Of a DNA stretch of 64,000 bases, positions 1-10,752 are shown one piece after another. Each line of letters starts with the position of its first letter. The first letter of the stretch is position 1. Made by a program: the position numbers and the translations under genes. The stretch lies in the NCBI GenBank assembly GCA_963377175.1, contig CAUJNA010002813.1, positions 315,554-379,553 on the forward strand. The letters run 5' to 3'. Under the pieces are notes generated by a model, which saw nothing but the letters and a program-made list of their open reading frames with translations, ran no database searches and was not told the DNA's origin. Source of the DNA: Effrenium voratum. Lineage: Eukaryota; Sar; Dinophyceae; Suessiales; Symbiodiniaceae.

Positions 1-1
1 T

Positions 2-2002
2 GTCTTTCACACGCAGATCTTTCAGCGAGTTTGGGCCTCGTTCACAGCGGAATTTCTTCCTGGCCGTGCTGCGCCGCCCATTGTTTGCCATAAATTCGGC
101 CGCAATTGGCATTTGCCCGTGACCCCTGGAACTTGTGTTGCAGCCCGACTTGACGTAGAAGCACTTCTCCTTTCTCCCCCCGCTGACATTGCGGCACTGG
201 AAGAGGCTTGGCAGAATCTACGCAATCTGTACTGTGGTAACGTCTTTGCTGACATCGATGAGAAGTTCCACTTCGACAAGATTGCCTTCACCAACGCTCT
301 TGCGCCTGCAGCGCGCGCACCGCGGCATTTTCCTTCAGACCTACCGACCAGTCATTGCCTGCAGTCTTCGGATGCCGACATCCATGTGGCGTGTGCTAAG
401 CACCGGTGCCCTCTGTGCGAGACGCTCTTTCCCAATGACGCTGCCTGGCAGCAACACCTGGTCTCTCATGGAGGCTTCGACGCCTGGCGTCAGGCTTTGC
501 TGGCCCATGAAGCCTCCCAGTGGCCTCGCCCAGTTCCAACGGCCACATTGAGCCAGCACATGTCCAGCTATGCGCAAGATTTCTGGAGCTCGATGGCGCA
601 GGAAGGCAGCCTCTGCGCTGCCTGCGCGCTGCCGAGCACTTGTGCTCACATTGCCTTGCATGATCTGCGATGTGACTCTTTCGATTTGGAATTATTGCAT
701 AAGCTTCTGTCAGCGCGAGCGTATTGCGAGCGGCACGCAGCGTTGTGCCCCGACCCACGGCCACAACATTTTGTTGGCCTGCCCCTGTCCACTTTACTCC
801 AAGCAGGTGCTGCAGTTCCTCAACCTGTACGTCCTCCAGATGCTGACGCATGGCTCTTATGCGCTTCTGCCCAAGCATCCACAGCCTGGTCTTCGGCTGC
901 ACAAGACGTAACATTGCCCTTGCCTTGCCTTCTTTGTGACGACTGCTCGCATGCACTGCAAGGGCGGACCCCTCGGCTGCCTACATGCGCTTTGGCTAAC
1001 GGGAACCTTTGCTTGCCTCTGCCCCAAGAGCTTCGTGATTTGACTTTTGCCGAGCGTCTTTTTATAGCTCGTGGTTTTACAGTGCGCCGCTTACATGCGC
1101 TGCCTGCTCGGGCAGCGCCCGAGCATCGACAGCAGGCTCTTTCTGGTAATGTCATTTCTTTTCCTCAAGCAGCCGCAGACATACTTCGCCATCTTCCTCG
1201 CCCCATCTCCGACGCTACAGAGCTGCTGACGGTATTTTTCCCTGCAGCCGACAGACCTGACTTTGCGAATTCCAAGCCGTACACTGTCCGACGTGGGCAT
1301 GTGCACCGGGCCCTGCTGTGGCTGCAACGTCACAACCCCTTTTATGCTGATATCTTGATTCACGAAGAGAACTTGCACGCGCTGCCTTCGTGTGGCGTGC
1401 TGTCAGAATTTGCGGTGGTCAACGAAACACGCTTCCATCCGGCAGCAGCATTGGGCCCTGCTGACGCACAGGTGTCTGCCTCAGACTCAGCCTCAGGCAG
1501 TGCTGCGATGCCATTGGCTGCGGCCGTACTTGACACAGAAGGCGAAGATGTAGCTCCGCAAACAATGTGGCAAAGCGCGCTGTCATCGCCAACTGAGAAG
1601 CTCGACCTGGTTGTGCCTCACGGGGGGCGCCCTCTTTCCGCCTCGGAGCTTGGGTTTTGGGTCTTCTGCTTTCCTCATCTTTTCCCATTTGGCGATGGCG
1701 TTGCAGGCGGAGCACGCGCAACCCGGCTACCTTTGTCGACCTGGGCTCGGCATCTATTGCTTCGCGGTGATCGAACTGACGATTGTTTCCCTTGGCGTCT
1801 TGACCTCGATTTCCTTGCGACTTTGTTCAGCACATTGCATCGGCAGGAGCTCCTCCGCGCAGTTCACGCGAAACTATCCAGTCCTGGTTTCGCAGGCCAG
1901 TCCGCTGCTCTTCAAACTTTGAAGCCAGCAGATTTTGCTGCGATCGCGCAATTGCTCGGAACTGAAGGCGGTCTTCCTGAAGCCCTGCGCTGCCTGGCAT
2001 TT
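2..2002 (+). CDS. Helitron Rep/helicase, N-terminal exon: C2H2 finger and DUF6570-like region (partial)
   Basis: The frame starting at base 2 is open to 2065 and has no start codon inside the window, so the protein begins upstream. A canonical C2H2 finger lies at 407-469 (CPLC, then twelve residues, then HLVSH). A DUF6570-like segment follows at roughly 1196-1383, recognisable by VRRGHVHRALLWLQ and by NPFYADI. A Helitron_like_N style stretch covers about 1750-1990 (LDLDFLATLFSTLHRQEL). These regions precede the Rep domain in fungal-type Helitrons. I place the exon end at 2002, before a GT at 2003, because the residues after it (to a stop at 2063) do not continue the family pattern. The pattern resumes at 2917 in another frame. 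The exact splice point is inferred. Confidence 0.85.
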
Positions 2003-2100
2003 GTAGTTTTTCCCGAATGCGTAGCAGAAAGGTTCCCGTTTACAGGTCGGGGGTTTGGGGGTTAAGATGTGCCCAGACGTCCTTGCTTTACGTCCTCACG

Positions 2101-2156
2101 CGTTTGCAAGCGTCCGCAAGCGTTCGCCATCCTCCGCCGGCGTTCGCAAGCGTTTC
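2101..2156 (+). repeat. Short direct repeats of the GCAAGCGTTCGC type
   Basis: Four to five imperfect copies of a 12-base motif (GCAAGCGTTCGC and variants) lie head to tail just inside the proposed intron. Confidence 0.6.
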
Positions 2157-2318
2157 GTTTTTTCTGTTCGATCGCACGTGCTTCGTATTGTGTTCGCTGC
2201 GGGTCGTCGCTCGCCGATAGCGAGTGTGGGAAAGCGAAGATGTTGCCATTTAAGATTGCCTCGCAGCGCGTCCTTTTTCGTTCTAATCTCTGGTGGCTTT
2301 TGTCAGTGGTGACGCGGC

Positions 2319-2567
2319 GAGAGAGGACAGAGAACAGAGAGGAGAGAGAGAGACAGGGAGAGATCGCAGAGAGAGAGAGCGAAAGGGGAGCGATGCGAGA
2401 GAGAGGAGAGAGAGAGGAGACGGGAGAGAGTGGAGAGAAGAGAGAGAGATACCGAGAGAAAGTGACGAGAAAGAGAGAGAGCGAGTGACAGAGAGTGAAC
2501 AGAGAGTGATGAGAGAGAGAGAGAGAGAGCGCGAAGAGAGAAAGGTGAGAGAGAGAGAGAGAGAGAC
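2319..2567 (+). repeat. (GA)n-rich polypurine microsatellite
   Basis: About 250 bases are almost entirely G and A on the + strand, mostly GAGA with occasional C or T. Long open frames across it on both strands are low-complexity artefacts. It lies inside the proposed Helitron intron. Confidence 0.9.
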
Positions 2568-2916
2568 TTCAAACGCTGAGTCATGTTCGAGATAACGGAC
2601 AGACTGCATTCGGGTTCGTGGCTTCTATCAGGTTTTTTTCTTTCAAAGACATCAATATCTGAATCCAAAGACTGTCAGCATTCTTCCACTGACTTGTTTC
2701 ATCTTTCTTTCAAGGGAGAAAAAAGCATTTCTACACTCAACTGTTCCAGAACTAAGCCACACACTCGCTCGGCAAGAAAAGGGAAGGTGTGGCAGAGTGC
2801 AGACTCAAATTCCACTACAGAAGACTGTCCTCTTGTTTGAACACGTCACATCGCGGGCTGTTTTGCGGCTGCGCAGCAGCTACTGAGGTAATCCCCATGT
2901 CCCCATCGCGACCAAG

Positions 2917-5097
2917 ACCGTCTTGCGCTCCATGCAAATTGTCGCTGGAGCCGTGCCATGCACGGATGCTGCCCGCAGACGCATGCGACATCAGATACGA
3001 TCCCTGCAAGTCTGGCTGGGTTTGCCGGCGCTTTTTCTGACGTTGAACCCGGCTGACACCAAACATCCTTTTACTGCTCGCTTTTCCAATGCAATGGCTT
3101 CTGCTTGGTTGCCCGTGAATACCGATGCGGCTTTGCTGCAAGCAATGTCTCAGGTTAACCTTGCATACTTGACCGCCTCAGACCCCGTCGCTGTCAGTTT
3201 GGCTTTTCATCGCCATGTTAAGCTCTTCTTGGTTCACTTGCTCGGATGCAATTTCAACGCCGTGCCAGCAGATGGAGTGGCTTCCAGCAATGCTGGCGGA
3301 GTATTCGCCAGTTGCAGGGTACTACGGGGTCACGGAACCGCAGCTGCGAGGTAGCCTGCACGTTCACTTGCTTGTTCACTTATATGCATTTTCTTCGCCA
3401 GAGGCCATGCTTGCCCAATTGCAGGACAATTTGCCCCTCCTCGCTGAACAGCTGCTCCGCTGGGCATCGAGCTTGATGGCAGCCAGCCTTGAGGCCGTGG
3501 CCAAGAACATTACAACGGACGAGGGTGCACAAGCAATTTTGAGCTCTTTGCAGCCTCTGCCTTGGTCTGCTCGGCATCGCCAAACGCTGCAGAAGTCTCT
3601 CGGACTCGCCTGGGACTTCGACGCCGCGGAAACTCAGTGGCACACCGCCGCACCCGGAGAAGCTTGGCCTGCCTCTGCACCTTGGTCAGATCCGTTTCCA
3701 GACGCAGCTTTCGAGGGGTCTAGCTTTTTGCCATGGCCACGCCGATATTTGCTCCAAACGCCTGGTACTGCGCCGGACGCAGCTGCTTTGCTCTTTGACC
3801 TTCGCCACTCTGCATTGCATTGTTGTCTGCACGAGTGTCGACCGAGAACCTGCCACAAAGGCCACCTTGGCCGCCTTGGTTTCTGCAGACTCGGCTATTG
3901 GCATTGGCGGGATGTTAGTGCTTGGACACAGCCATCTACATGGCAAAGATGTCATGGCCTGCCGCTACTGCCCTCACCAACAATTGGCTCTACCCCACCT
4001 CATCGAGGCTTGCTTCTTCCAGAAAGGCATCATCCCTTTCACACGAGGTTCAACTATGCGGTCCTGGGCACAGCAAAATGCAATCATGATGTCAGCATTC
4101 TGGTCAGAGCTCCTTCTGATGCAGTCACCTTGGACAAGAGAGACTTCCTCGCGGCTATGTCGTCCTCTGCGCGCTCTGCTGCTTACTACGTCACTGCGTA
4201 CATCAGCAAGACGCAACCTCATTTGGTTTCTCTGTGGCAGCTCTTGGAAGAAGGGCAAGCTCGATTGCAGGCTGAGCTAGGCACTTCTTCGGCAGATGGG
4301 CCAGGCGAACACAACCCACGATACCTAGCTGCACGCGTGCTGACCCGTATGCTAACTGCTTGCCAGCGACGTGTCCACAAGTCCATGCCTGAAATGTGTC
4401 ACTACTTGTTGGGTTACCCTGAGGCTTACACAAGCCACCACTTTAATTGCCTTTTCCTTACCAACATTCTCCGTCGAGCTCAGTGCACACTGCCTTTGCA
4501 GCGTCAGCCCGCCATCGAGCCGCAGTGCGACACATGGATTCGAACCCAGTCCCTACAGTCCGCGGACAGCCATGACAGTGCGGACGCTTCAGCAATCACG
4601 GTCACACCGATGACACAGGAGATGGATTATCTCCATCGCGGGCCGAGCCTCTCTTCTTGGCCTCTGTACTTCTACGTGGCAGCTATTTCGCGGACAACTG
4701 CTCGCCGGCACGGAGACGGAGCCGTTTTGGCTCCCTTTGCTCCAGGTCACCCTCACTCCAACCAAGCCATGCAACGAGTTTCTGTTCGCGACCCCTGGCA
4801 TGTCCCGCAACTGCTTGGGCCAGCACTTCCTACAACTGATTCGGACCCTGAGCTACGAGCGCTGATGCTACTTGTCCTGTTCAAACCCTGGTGTACAAAT
4901 GACCTTGCAGACTTGCTGCAAACCCTTCATTCGCCGCTGCCGCACCTTTGTCGCACATGGATGGAGGCCCTCGCTGATTTCTTGCTCTACCTGCGGTCTC
5001 AATGCAGCGATCCTCTTCACCGACCCGAGCCCTTCACACCCGCGTACTGGGCACAACGCGGCTGGTCTTCAGAAGTCGCATTTTCCTTGTTCCTGAG
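2917..5097 (+). CDS. Helitron Rep exon: HUH rolling-circle endonuclease
   Basis: This exon carries the Rep nuclease that nicks and joins DNA ends during rolling-circle transposition. Frame 1 from 2917 reads TVLRSMQIVAGAVP, then FLTLNPADTKHPF at about 3034-3072 (Rep motif 1). It continues to GGVFA near 3309. From there the homology continues in frame 2: VAGYYGVTEPQLRGSLHVHLL, with the two HUH histidines at 3359-3361 and 3365-3367. The catalytic two-tyrosine motif is YYVTAYISK at 4184-4210. The one-base frame change at about 3300-3312 has no plausible intron around it that keeps the GGVFA and VAGYYG residues. It is therefore a mutation, a sequence error or a programmed shift. The exon probably ends at 5097 before GTGACC. 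Confidence 0.85.
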
Positions 5098-5206
5098 GTG
5101 ACCTGCGTAGACCGCCCCGCTGTGCTAGTGCTTTTGGACCGTTCATTTTTTACTTGCCTAAAACGTGCACCAACATTCCTAAACTTTTGTCCCGCTACGC
5201 AGGAAG
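5098..5206 (+). other. Predicted GT-AG intron in the Helitron gene
   Basis: Starts GTGACC and ends GGAAG, 109 bp, phase 2. Removing it joins the Rep frame (frame 2, otherwise stopped at 5099-5101) to frame 3, which continues to 5825. A nearer AG at 5201-5202 would give an immediate stop. Confidence 0.5.
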
Positions 5207-5825
5207 CCTTGACATTATCGCGAATATGGACACATTGGCTGGACATGCTATTGATGACAACGCACGTGCTGTGAGGCAAACCCCTGGCCGACTAGCTGGA
5301 ATGCAAGGCGCCAACGAGTTCACTGCGGACGACGTTGCAGACTGCATGGAAACGGGTTCTGTTTCTCATGACACACCTTTGCAATCTGAGTCGGAAGCAG
5401 ACGACGTAGATTTTGGCACGCCCCTCGTGCACCGAGGCTTTCATGACAGCTGGGGGCAAATTCAGGCAGCTATCACAGATCCTTTCTTTGCTGGCACTGC
5501 CACCAAGACAGCTGCCTACGCTGCCTCCCTCTCGGCGCTCAGCGCGCACATCCGACCACCGCCGGCCCAGACCGGGCGGCTGGTCGCACAAGAACTTTGT
5601 CGACCCGGCATCCGTGAGCGCTTTGCGCTCATACAGCGAGATGTTCAGCATTGGCGTCGCAACATCAACCTGCCAGACGTCGCCCAAGAGAATTCCCTTC
5701 CAGGTATGCCATGTTCACCTCCCAACCCCGACGCGGTTCTGTCGGTCCTGCATGAACAAATACTGCGTGGCGAGTACAACATGCCAGACGGACAACTCAA
5801 TCGCAAACAAGCTCTCTTTCTGTTG
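5207..5825 (+). CDS. Helitron linker exon between Rep and helicase
   Basis: Frame 3 is open here and reads SLDIIANMDTLAG, then a long acidic and Ser-rich linker. It ends with a QLNRKQALFLL stretch, which matches the LN..Q..AF motif preceding Walker A in Helitron helicases. A GT donor at 5826 is phase 0. It pairs with the AG at 5907-5908 and removes 83 bp, so the next exon begins ARILHAA in frame. That join fits the family much better than reading through. Confidence 0.75.
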
Positions 5826-5908
5826 GTCTTCGCATTGAACTTGCGAGCTTCTCGTCTAAACTTAACACGTTTTTGGTGTTTATGCATGACGTGCCTTGCG
5901 TTTGCCAG
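5826..5908 (+). other. Predicted 83-bp GT-AG intron in the Helitron gene
   Basis: Begins GTCTTC and ends TTTGCCAG. Both sides are phase 0, joining frame 3 to frame 2. The acceptor is followed by G, the usual dinoflagellate pattern. Confidence 0.6.
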
Positions 5909-7333
5909 GCTCGGATTCTGCACGCTGCCATACATCCAGATCAGGATGCGCCGCGCTCACAGCTCCTTCTCCTGGGCGGCCCTGGAACAGGAAAGACGCA
6001 CGTCATTAAGGCTGCTTTGTCCCTGCAGGAGCGTTTTTTCCCCGCAAGCGCCCAGCGATGCGCGTTCATGAACAGCGCCGCGCGCTTGATCAACGGGCGC
6101 ACCTTACACGCTGCCTTCCGCCTACCGCGTGGTGCATGGACTGCAAGCTCGCGAACTCTTGGAGCAGACAAAGAGTTCTTTCTAAGCTTGTGGCGTCTGA
6201 CACAGCTGCTGTGTATTGACGAGATTTCTATGACCCCTGCAGATGACTTTGCTCATTGTGAGTATCGAGCACAGCAAGTGAAAAACAGACCTGGACAGAA
6301 CTGGGGGGGACTGTCTCTTCTGTTGAGCGGTGATCTTTTTCAACTACCACCTGTTGCCGCGCCGAGCGTCGTGCAGCCCGGCCCCAAAGCTGGCCAGAGC
6401 GAAGACACAGAACCTGGACCCTGGCTAAAACAGCGGCAGATTGACACTGCTCGTGGTCGCGAGTTGTGGCGGGGTATTACCTCTTGTGTCACCTTGGAGT
6501 TCTCCCACCGCGCGCGAGGCCCTCTGCAGGTCTTCCTTGACCAAATGCGCTCTGGACAAATCTCACGTGAAGCTTGGGAGCTCCTCATGGACCGCTGTTT
6601 GACTGCGGACGACCCCCGATGTCAGCAGCCCGCCTTCTGGTCGGATGATTCTTGCGTCGGAGTCCTTCGGCACAGTGCACGCGCCACCGCATGCTTGCAT
6701 CGAGCCTTGCATCTCAGTGCACTTGCGCAGCAGCGACTGGTGATCTGTTTGGCAGTTGACACCTGTCGGACACAGCGACTTTCGCAAGTGCCCAGTCCAG
6801 CTCTCCTGCGATACCTATGCCACATCACTAGTCTTTCTGACACTGAAAACCTGCCTGGCGTGTTATTCCTTTGGAAGGGATGCGTGCTCAACCTCGAGGA
6901 AAAAATTGCTGATGCCTGCGGACTGGTTCGAGGATGTCACGGCGTCTTGGAGTCTATTGTGCTCGACGAGGCAGAGCCTTCATTTGACCTTTCACCGTCC
7001 CTGCCACCACATGTCTTGCAGTTCTTGCCACGCAGCCTTCTTATGCGTGTGCCTGACGGAGATTTCCTTCAGAGCTTCCTCTTGGAGCAAGGAGACTGCC
7101 TTCTGCAGCCTGTGGCTCGTGACTGGACACATACACCTCTCCTTGAACGCGTCATGGGGCTGGACGACGCAACGCGAGCTCAGTTACAGGGTGACACTCT
7201 CCACATCACGAGAAGACAACTCCCCTGTACTAATCCTTTGGCGTGCACCGTCTACAACCTGCAAGGCCAAACACTCGGAAACATGTTGGCTGATCTCTCC
7301 CGACCACCGGGTATGAAACGAGCAGGGACCTTA
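5909..7333 (+). CDS. Helitron PIF1-type helicase exon
   Basis: Encodes the superfamily 1 DNA helicase that unwinds the strand displaced during Helitron transposition. The Walker A motif GGPGTGKT is at 5975-5998. Walker B (LLCIDEISM) places Asp-Glu at 6218-6223. LLLSGDLFQLPPV (about 6320-6358) is the SF1 motif III region. FSHRARG lies near 6500, and the late motif NLQGQTLGN near 7255 is followed by DLSRPPGMK. All are in one open frame with no internal stop. The frame reads on to a stop at 7403-7405, but the final residues from about 7334 do not resemble the family. The expected DEVWLSVYVLLSR segment is found in frame 3 after a possible 67-bp intron. Confidence 0.93.
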
Positions 7334-7400
7334 GTCAGCGGCGCTTTTGTCTGCGATATTTGTTTCAGCATGTTTTTTTACCCGATTCAAATGACGCAAG
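7334..7400 (+). other. Predicted 67-bp GT-AG intron in the Helitron gene
   Basis: Begins GTCAGC and ends GCAAG with G following. It is phase 0 on both sides and restores the frame into DEVWLSVYVLLSR. A single-base indel is the alternative. Confidence 0.5.
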
Positions 7401-7685
7401 GATGAAGTCTGGCTTTCGGTCTATGTCCTTCTCAGTCGCTTGCGCTCCATGGATGACCTCCTAATCTTGCGACCTCCCGAGCTTTCTTGTCTCCAAGGAG
7501 GGCCACCGACAGACTTGCGGAACGAGGTGCTGCGCCTCTCCAGCGCCGAGAAAAGCACCATCCAGCAAGCGGATGCAGAGCTAGCAAGTTTGGGCTGCGA
7601 CGCACTACGCCGCCTTATCACTGCCCCTCTCCTGGCCAACGCCACGACTGTGGTTCAGCCCCCACAGAAGCGGCGCCGTCAGTGA
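7401..7685 (+). CDS. Helitron helicase C-terminal exon
   Basis: Reads DEVWLSVYVLLSRLRSMDD, then LLILRPPEL. This is the conserved last helicase motif of Helitrons (motif VI region with the LSR arginine). A GGPP-containing tail and a basic end (PPQKRRRQ) follow before the TGA at 7683-7685. No RPA, OTU or endonuclease extension follows in the next 500 bases. Confidence 0.88.
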   Translation, partial: DEVWLSVYVLLSRLRSMDDLLILRPPELSCLQGGPPTDLRNEVLRLSSAEKSTIQQADAELASLGCDALRRLITAPLLANATTVVQPPQKRRRQ

Positions 7686-8218
7686 ATATTGTCTCCGCGC
7701 TGTTTCCTGCGTCTCCTTGCATGAGGCAGGACTGTTCCGGTTGTCAAGTCCCTCGCCCTTATTTCTCTGTACAGTTTCTGCCCACTCATCCTTTCCTGAC
7801 AATGGTTCCCTTCCGTTTTCCTTTCCTGCTCGTCTTACCTTGTCCTCCCCCTGTCACGCCTGCGTCTGTTGCTTGTGCTTACCACGTCTTTCTTCCCATG
7901 CCAGTTACTCAAGCGTTCCATTCCCCTTTGCACAGGTGCCTCTGCTGGCCAGACTCATCGCAGAAGACCCGCAAGCGAAACAGGCACAGGCGCGAGCCGT
8001 CGGTTCTTTTTCGGCCACAGCCAAGGCTTCTGTGAATCCTCCTTGATGTGGAAGCACGCCAGACGTGCGTTGAACATGCTGCAGCGAATGTAGGGTATGT
8101 TCCGGTTAACTTCGGGGTGTCGGAGTTCGGGTCGAATGCATTTTCGCCCGTTGCTGTTGCAATCTGGACACGGGCCTGCAGATCGGCTTTGTTGTGGGTT
8201 GTTGACCGATGGCAACAG
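7686..8218 (+). other. Non-coding stretch downstream of the helicase
   Basis: T- and C-rich sequence with no coding signal I can defend. It probably includes the 3' flank of the Helitron gene. I saw no convincing CTRR end with hairpin. Confidence 0.5.
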
Positions 8219-9375
8219 GACACTCTTGATTGTGGCGACAGTGGGCGCCTTGGAGCAGATCAAGGCACATAGGAAGCTGCAGCGGAGGAGGGAGCTGCTG
8301 AAGGCCACAAAACGCCCGGGGAATGTTCGCGGAATTCCCAAAACAGCTCGTACGGGCGGTGCTTTGGTTTTTTTGTGACTCAGTGACTCGCAAAGTTCCT
8401 CGTTTGTAAAGATCTGCACTTTCTTCTTGAAGGAGGAACCCTCAAAATCAAGGGTCACACCACCAAACAGGAGGTGCCAATGGGTTCCAGGTGCGGAAAC
8501 AAAGAATCCTGCCGAAGGTATGTGCGGCTGGTTCGGAGAAAGAAGCTGATCAGAGAGGCTGGTTTGATTTGCTCAGCGACGTAGCCAGCAGGTCCTCTGA
8601 TGACTGGGTGTGAATGTCAGCGCCGGGTTGCCCAAAGGGAGCTGAGAGCCAATGGAAGCAGAGGGTGCAAGTTTTTGTGGTTGCCTTTTTGTGGCGCGGT
8701 CATCTTTTGTGAGCAGATGTCATGGAGAGCAATCACAAGAATTAGTCTTCTCCAGCAATTCTGGTCGTGGCGTCATTAGCGAAGTTTTCGCAAAATGGGA
8801 AACTTCTTTGGGAAAGTGGTTACCCTTCTGCTTTCCTTTTTAAGCCAACGAAAAAGCAAGCTTCCGATTTTGCGAGCCTTTCTCTGAAGGACTGGCCAAT
8901 GGAGTTAGGGCTCGCTGCTTGGGACACCTGCGCGTATCCCTTGGCCTGGGTGTGGTGATTACTTGTTCCCTCTAGCTCAAAGCTGGCAACCCTTGGGACC
9001 CCTGAAGGGCCGTTTGGAAAGGGATAACCAAAGGAAACCACATCCTGGCTTTCTCCCCCCCTTTGAGACAAAGACTCACTGGGCATCTCATGGGTGTCGG
9101 CTCTTCACAGTGCGTAGAGATCATCGAACAAGGCATCCGCACGCTACCCGAGGTGAAGCTGGAGTTGACAGACGCAAAACATTAACTCATTGAGTCCCAA
9201 GAAGCTGCAAGCTGATCCTTTTTAGGTTGGCCGCTGATCCCTGGGAGTTCTCCTTTTGTTTTTGCCAGAGGAGCCAGAGCCGAAAGCTGAGAGCTGCAAG
9301 AGGAAGCGGAAGGAGGCTGGATCTGGGGGGGCCGTCAGGAGATCCATCAGGAACACTCTGCCGCTGCTTCTTTAG
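8219..9375 (+). CDS. Unrecognised gene, three 3' exons (8219-8303, 9111-9152, 9271-9375)
   Basis: I do not recognise the product. Three pieces join in frame with phase 0 boundaries. The first (8219-8303) reads VGALEQIKAHRKLQRRRELLK and is followed by a GC donor. The second (9111-9152) reads CVEIIEQGIRTLPE, preceded by CTCTTCACAG and followed by the canonical donor GAG|GTGAAG. The third (9271-9375) is preceded by a strong pyrimidine tract, reads EPEPKAESCKRKRKEAGSGG, and ends at TAG 9373-9375. The joined tail is helical, then strongly basic (KRKRK, a possible nuclear localisation signal). Upstream exons were not found. Each exon alone is weak; the shared phase and the splice sites give the support. 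Confidence 0.4.
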
Positions 9376-9494
9376 TGGCCGCTTAAGACTTGGGCAGCGG
9401 TCCACCCCTTTCCCACCCATACGTCCCGTTGCAACACGTGACAACGCTGCCATTTCAGTTCCTTGCGCCTGCCCCCTTTGCGACATCGCCCATC

Positions 9495-10719
9495 ATGCCC
9501 GCCCCCGCCTCAACGCCCGTCGCAAAGAGGCCACGCGTTGAGCCGGCCCCAAGCTCGGAGACAGTGCCTGCCGCGCCCAAGCCTGATGCAGGTTCACCGC
9601 CAGTGGCTGCCGCGGCTAAGCCTGAGCCCCCCTCCTCGCCGGTGACTCCTGCTCCGAAGCCCTTCTTGACACCAAGACGCCGGTCAGCTGCACAAGGTAC
9701 CTCCTCCTCGGCGCCTGGAAATGCGCTGGAGATTACAGTGTGGCAGTATGCTCCAGATGGGAGCCTGGTCTCGGAACACTTCGAGCCACAGCAAGCGTGC
9801 TTTGCCATGGACCTGCAGATGAAAGGAAGTCGCCAAGTTCCCAGTGTGCTGTTCAAGATGAAAGAACACTTACAGCTGTACTTGCACGCGGCCGCCGACA
9901 CCATGTCTGATGAGGACGCGCCGCGTACTGTTCCAGACTTGGCGCCTAGACAGCAGTCCCATACACACAACTGCTAGGTCTCGGGTCGCCGGGCAAAAAT
10001 CTCTGCCACCTGCAGAGGTCAATCAAACCAAGTCCCAAACGCGGGTAAAAAGTAAACACCGATCTCAGGACCTTTTTTTGATGTTCTTGGTTCTGCTTTC
10101 TTTTATTTTTGCCGCAGCTCGTCGCGCCCAGGCATCGTACGCACAGCTCCTCTGGGCCTTCGGCAAAGGTCCTACATGGAGAATTGCTCTCTTCGCCGGT
10201 GGAGCTCGAGACGGTCTTCAGGCGGCGCTTCAGCACGTCGCAGCCTTTACTTCTTGGAGGAGAACTCGCGAGGGCATGCCTGGAAAGCTGCCGGTGCACA
10301 TGTGGCTTGTCAACATCGCCGACTTCACGCCGGACGCGGTGCCAGGGTGGGAGGTGGCCATGCAAGCGACCGTCCCCAAGGTCTCCTTGAAGGAACTCCC
10401 CGGACCAGCTTCCCAGCACTTGACCGTGCATGCAGAGAGTGTGCCTGAGTCCGGCGACAAGTTCCGCCTGCTACTTGGTGGTAACACATGGCCTTTGAGA
10501 GAGGCTTGCGCGCAGTTGCAAGTCGACGGGGCCAGCATGCAAGGTGGATACTACCGCTTCACACCGCCACTGCATATGGAGAATGAGGCTGACCTCACGC
10601 TGCTCCAGGGGCTCGCCGACCTAGTCTCCAATACTTACTTCAGCTGCAAGTTTGCTACTACACTCCCGCAGAAGACTCTGGAGCATCTCTCGCGAACCTT
10701 CAAGAGTGCCGCAGCGTGA
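9495..10719 (+). CDS. Unrecognised 343-residue protein, two exons (9495-9924, 10118-10719)
   Basis: Function unknown. ATG 9495 opens a Pro/Ala-rich N-terminus with a basic VAKRPRVE patch that could be a nuclear signal. A structured stretch follows (ITVWQYAPDGSLVSEHFEP, then QVPSVLFKMKEHLQLYL). An intron from GTACTG at 9925 to TTTTTGCCGCAG at 10117 is GT-AG, phase 1, 193 bp, and joins exon 2 in frame. Exon 2 is a 200-residue globular-looking region (LLWAFGKGPTWRIALFAGG; VPGWEVAMQATVPKVSL; FRLLLGGNTWPLREAC). It stops at TGA 10717-10719. Codons favour G/C-ending triplets across both exons. It starts 1.8 kb after the Helitron helicase, on the same strand, so it could be Helitron cargo or an independent gene. 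Confidence 0.7.
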
Positions 10720-10752
10720 CCTTCACATGCAGTGTGCCCTGGCTTCAATGCA

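Larger units (their letters stand above)
2003..2916 (+). other. Intron or insertion of about 0.9 kb within the Helitron gene
   Basis: The Helitron coding pattern stops near 2002 and resumes at about 2917 in a different frame. The interval starts with GT at 2003 and has candidate acceptors at 2886-2887 and 2915-2916. The 2003 donor and the 2916 acceptor are both phase 0, so splicing would keep the frame. The interval contains GCAAGCGT-type direct repeats and a long GA array but no coding signal. It may be a spliceosomal intron or a later insertion. Confidence 0.6.
1..7685 (+). mobile_element. Helitron-type rolling-circle transposon, autonomous core, 5' end outside window
   Basis: The segment encodes, in order on one strand, a C2H2 zinc finger, a DUF6570-like region, a Helitron Rep (HUH) nuclease and a PIF1-type superfamily 1 helicase. 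This order is the known hallmark of Helitrons, which move by rolling-circle replication. Seen directly: the NPAD box near 3040, the HVH box at 3359-3367, the YxxxYxxK box at 4187-4210, Walker A at 5975-5998, Walker B at 6212-6223 and a QGQT box near 7256. The reading frame is open to base 2, so the element begins upstream. I could not locate the terminal 5' TC or the 3' CTRR with its hairpin, so the right boundary is unknown and 7685 is only the end of the last coding segment. The frame change near 3310 suggests this copy is inactive unless it is a sequence error. Confidence 0.9.

Noticed and set aside
2283..2668. Ser/Leu-rich and Arg/Glu-rich frames
   Set aside because: Artefacts of the GA polypurine tract; no domain or start context.
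4530..4545. GATTCGAACCCAG resembling a tRNA T-loop
   Set aside because: Lies within the intact Rep reading frame with no D-arm or anticodon arm around it.
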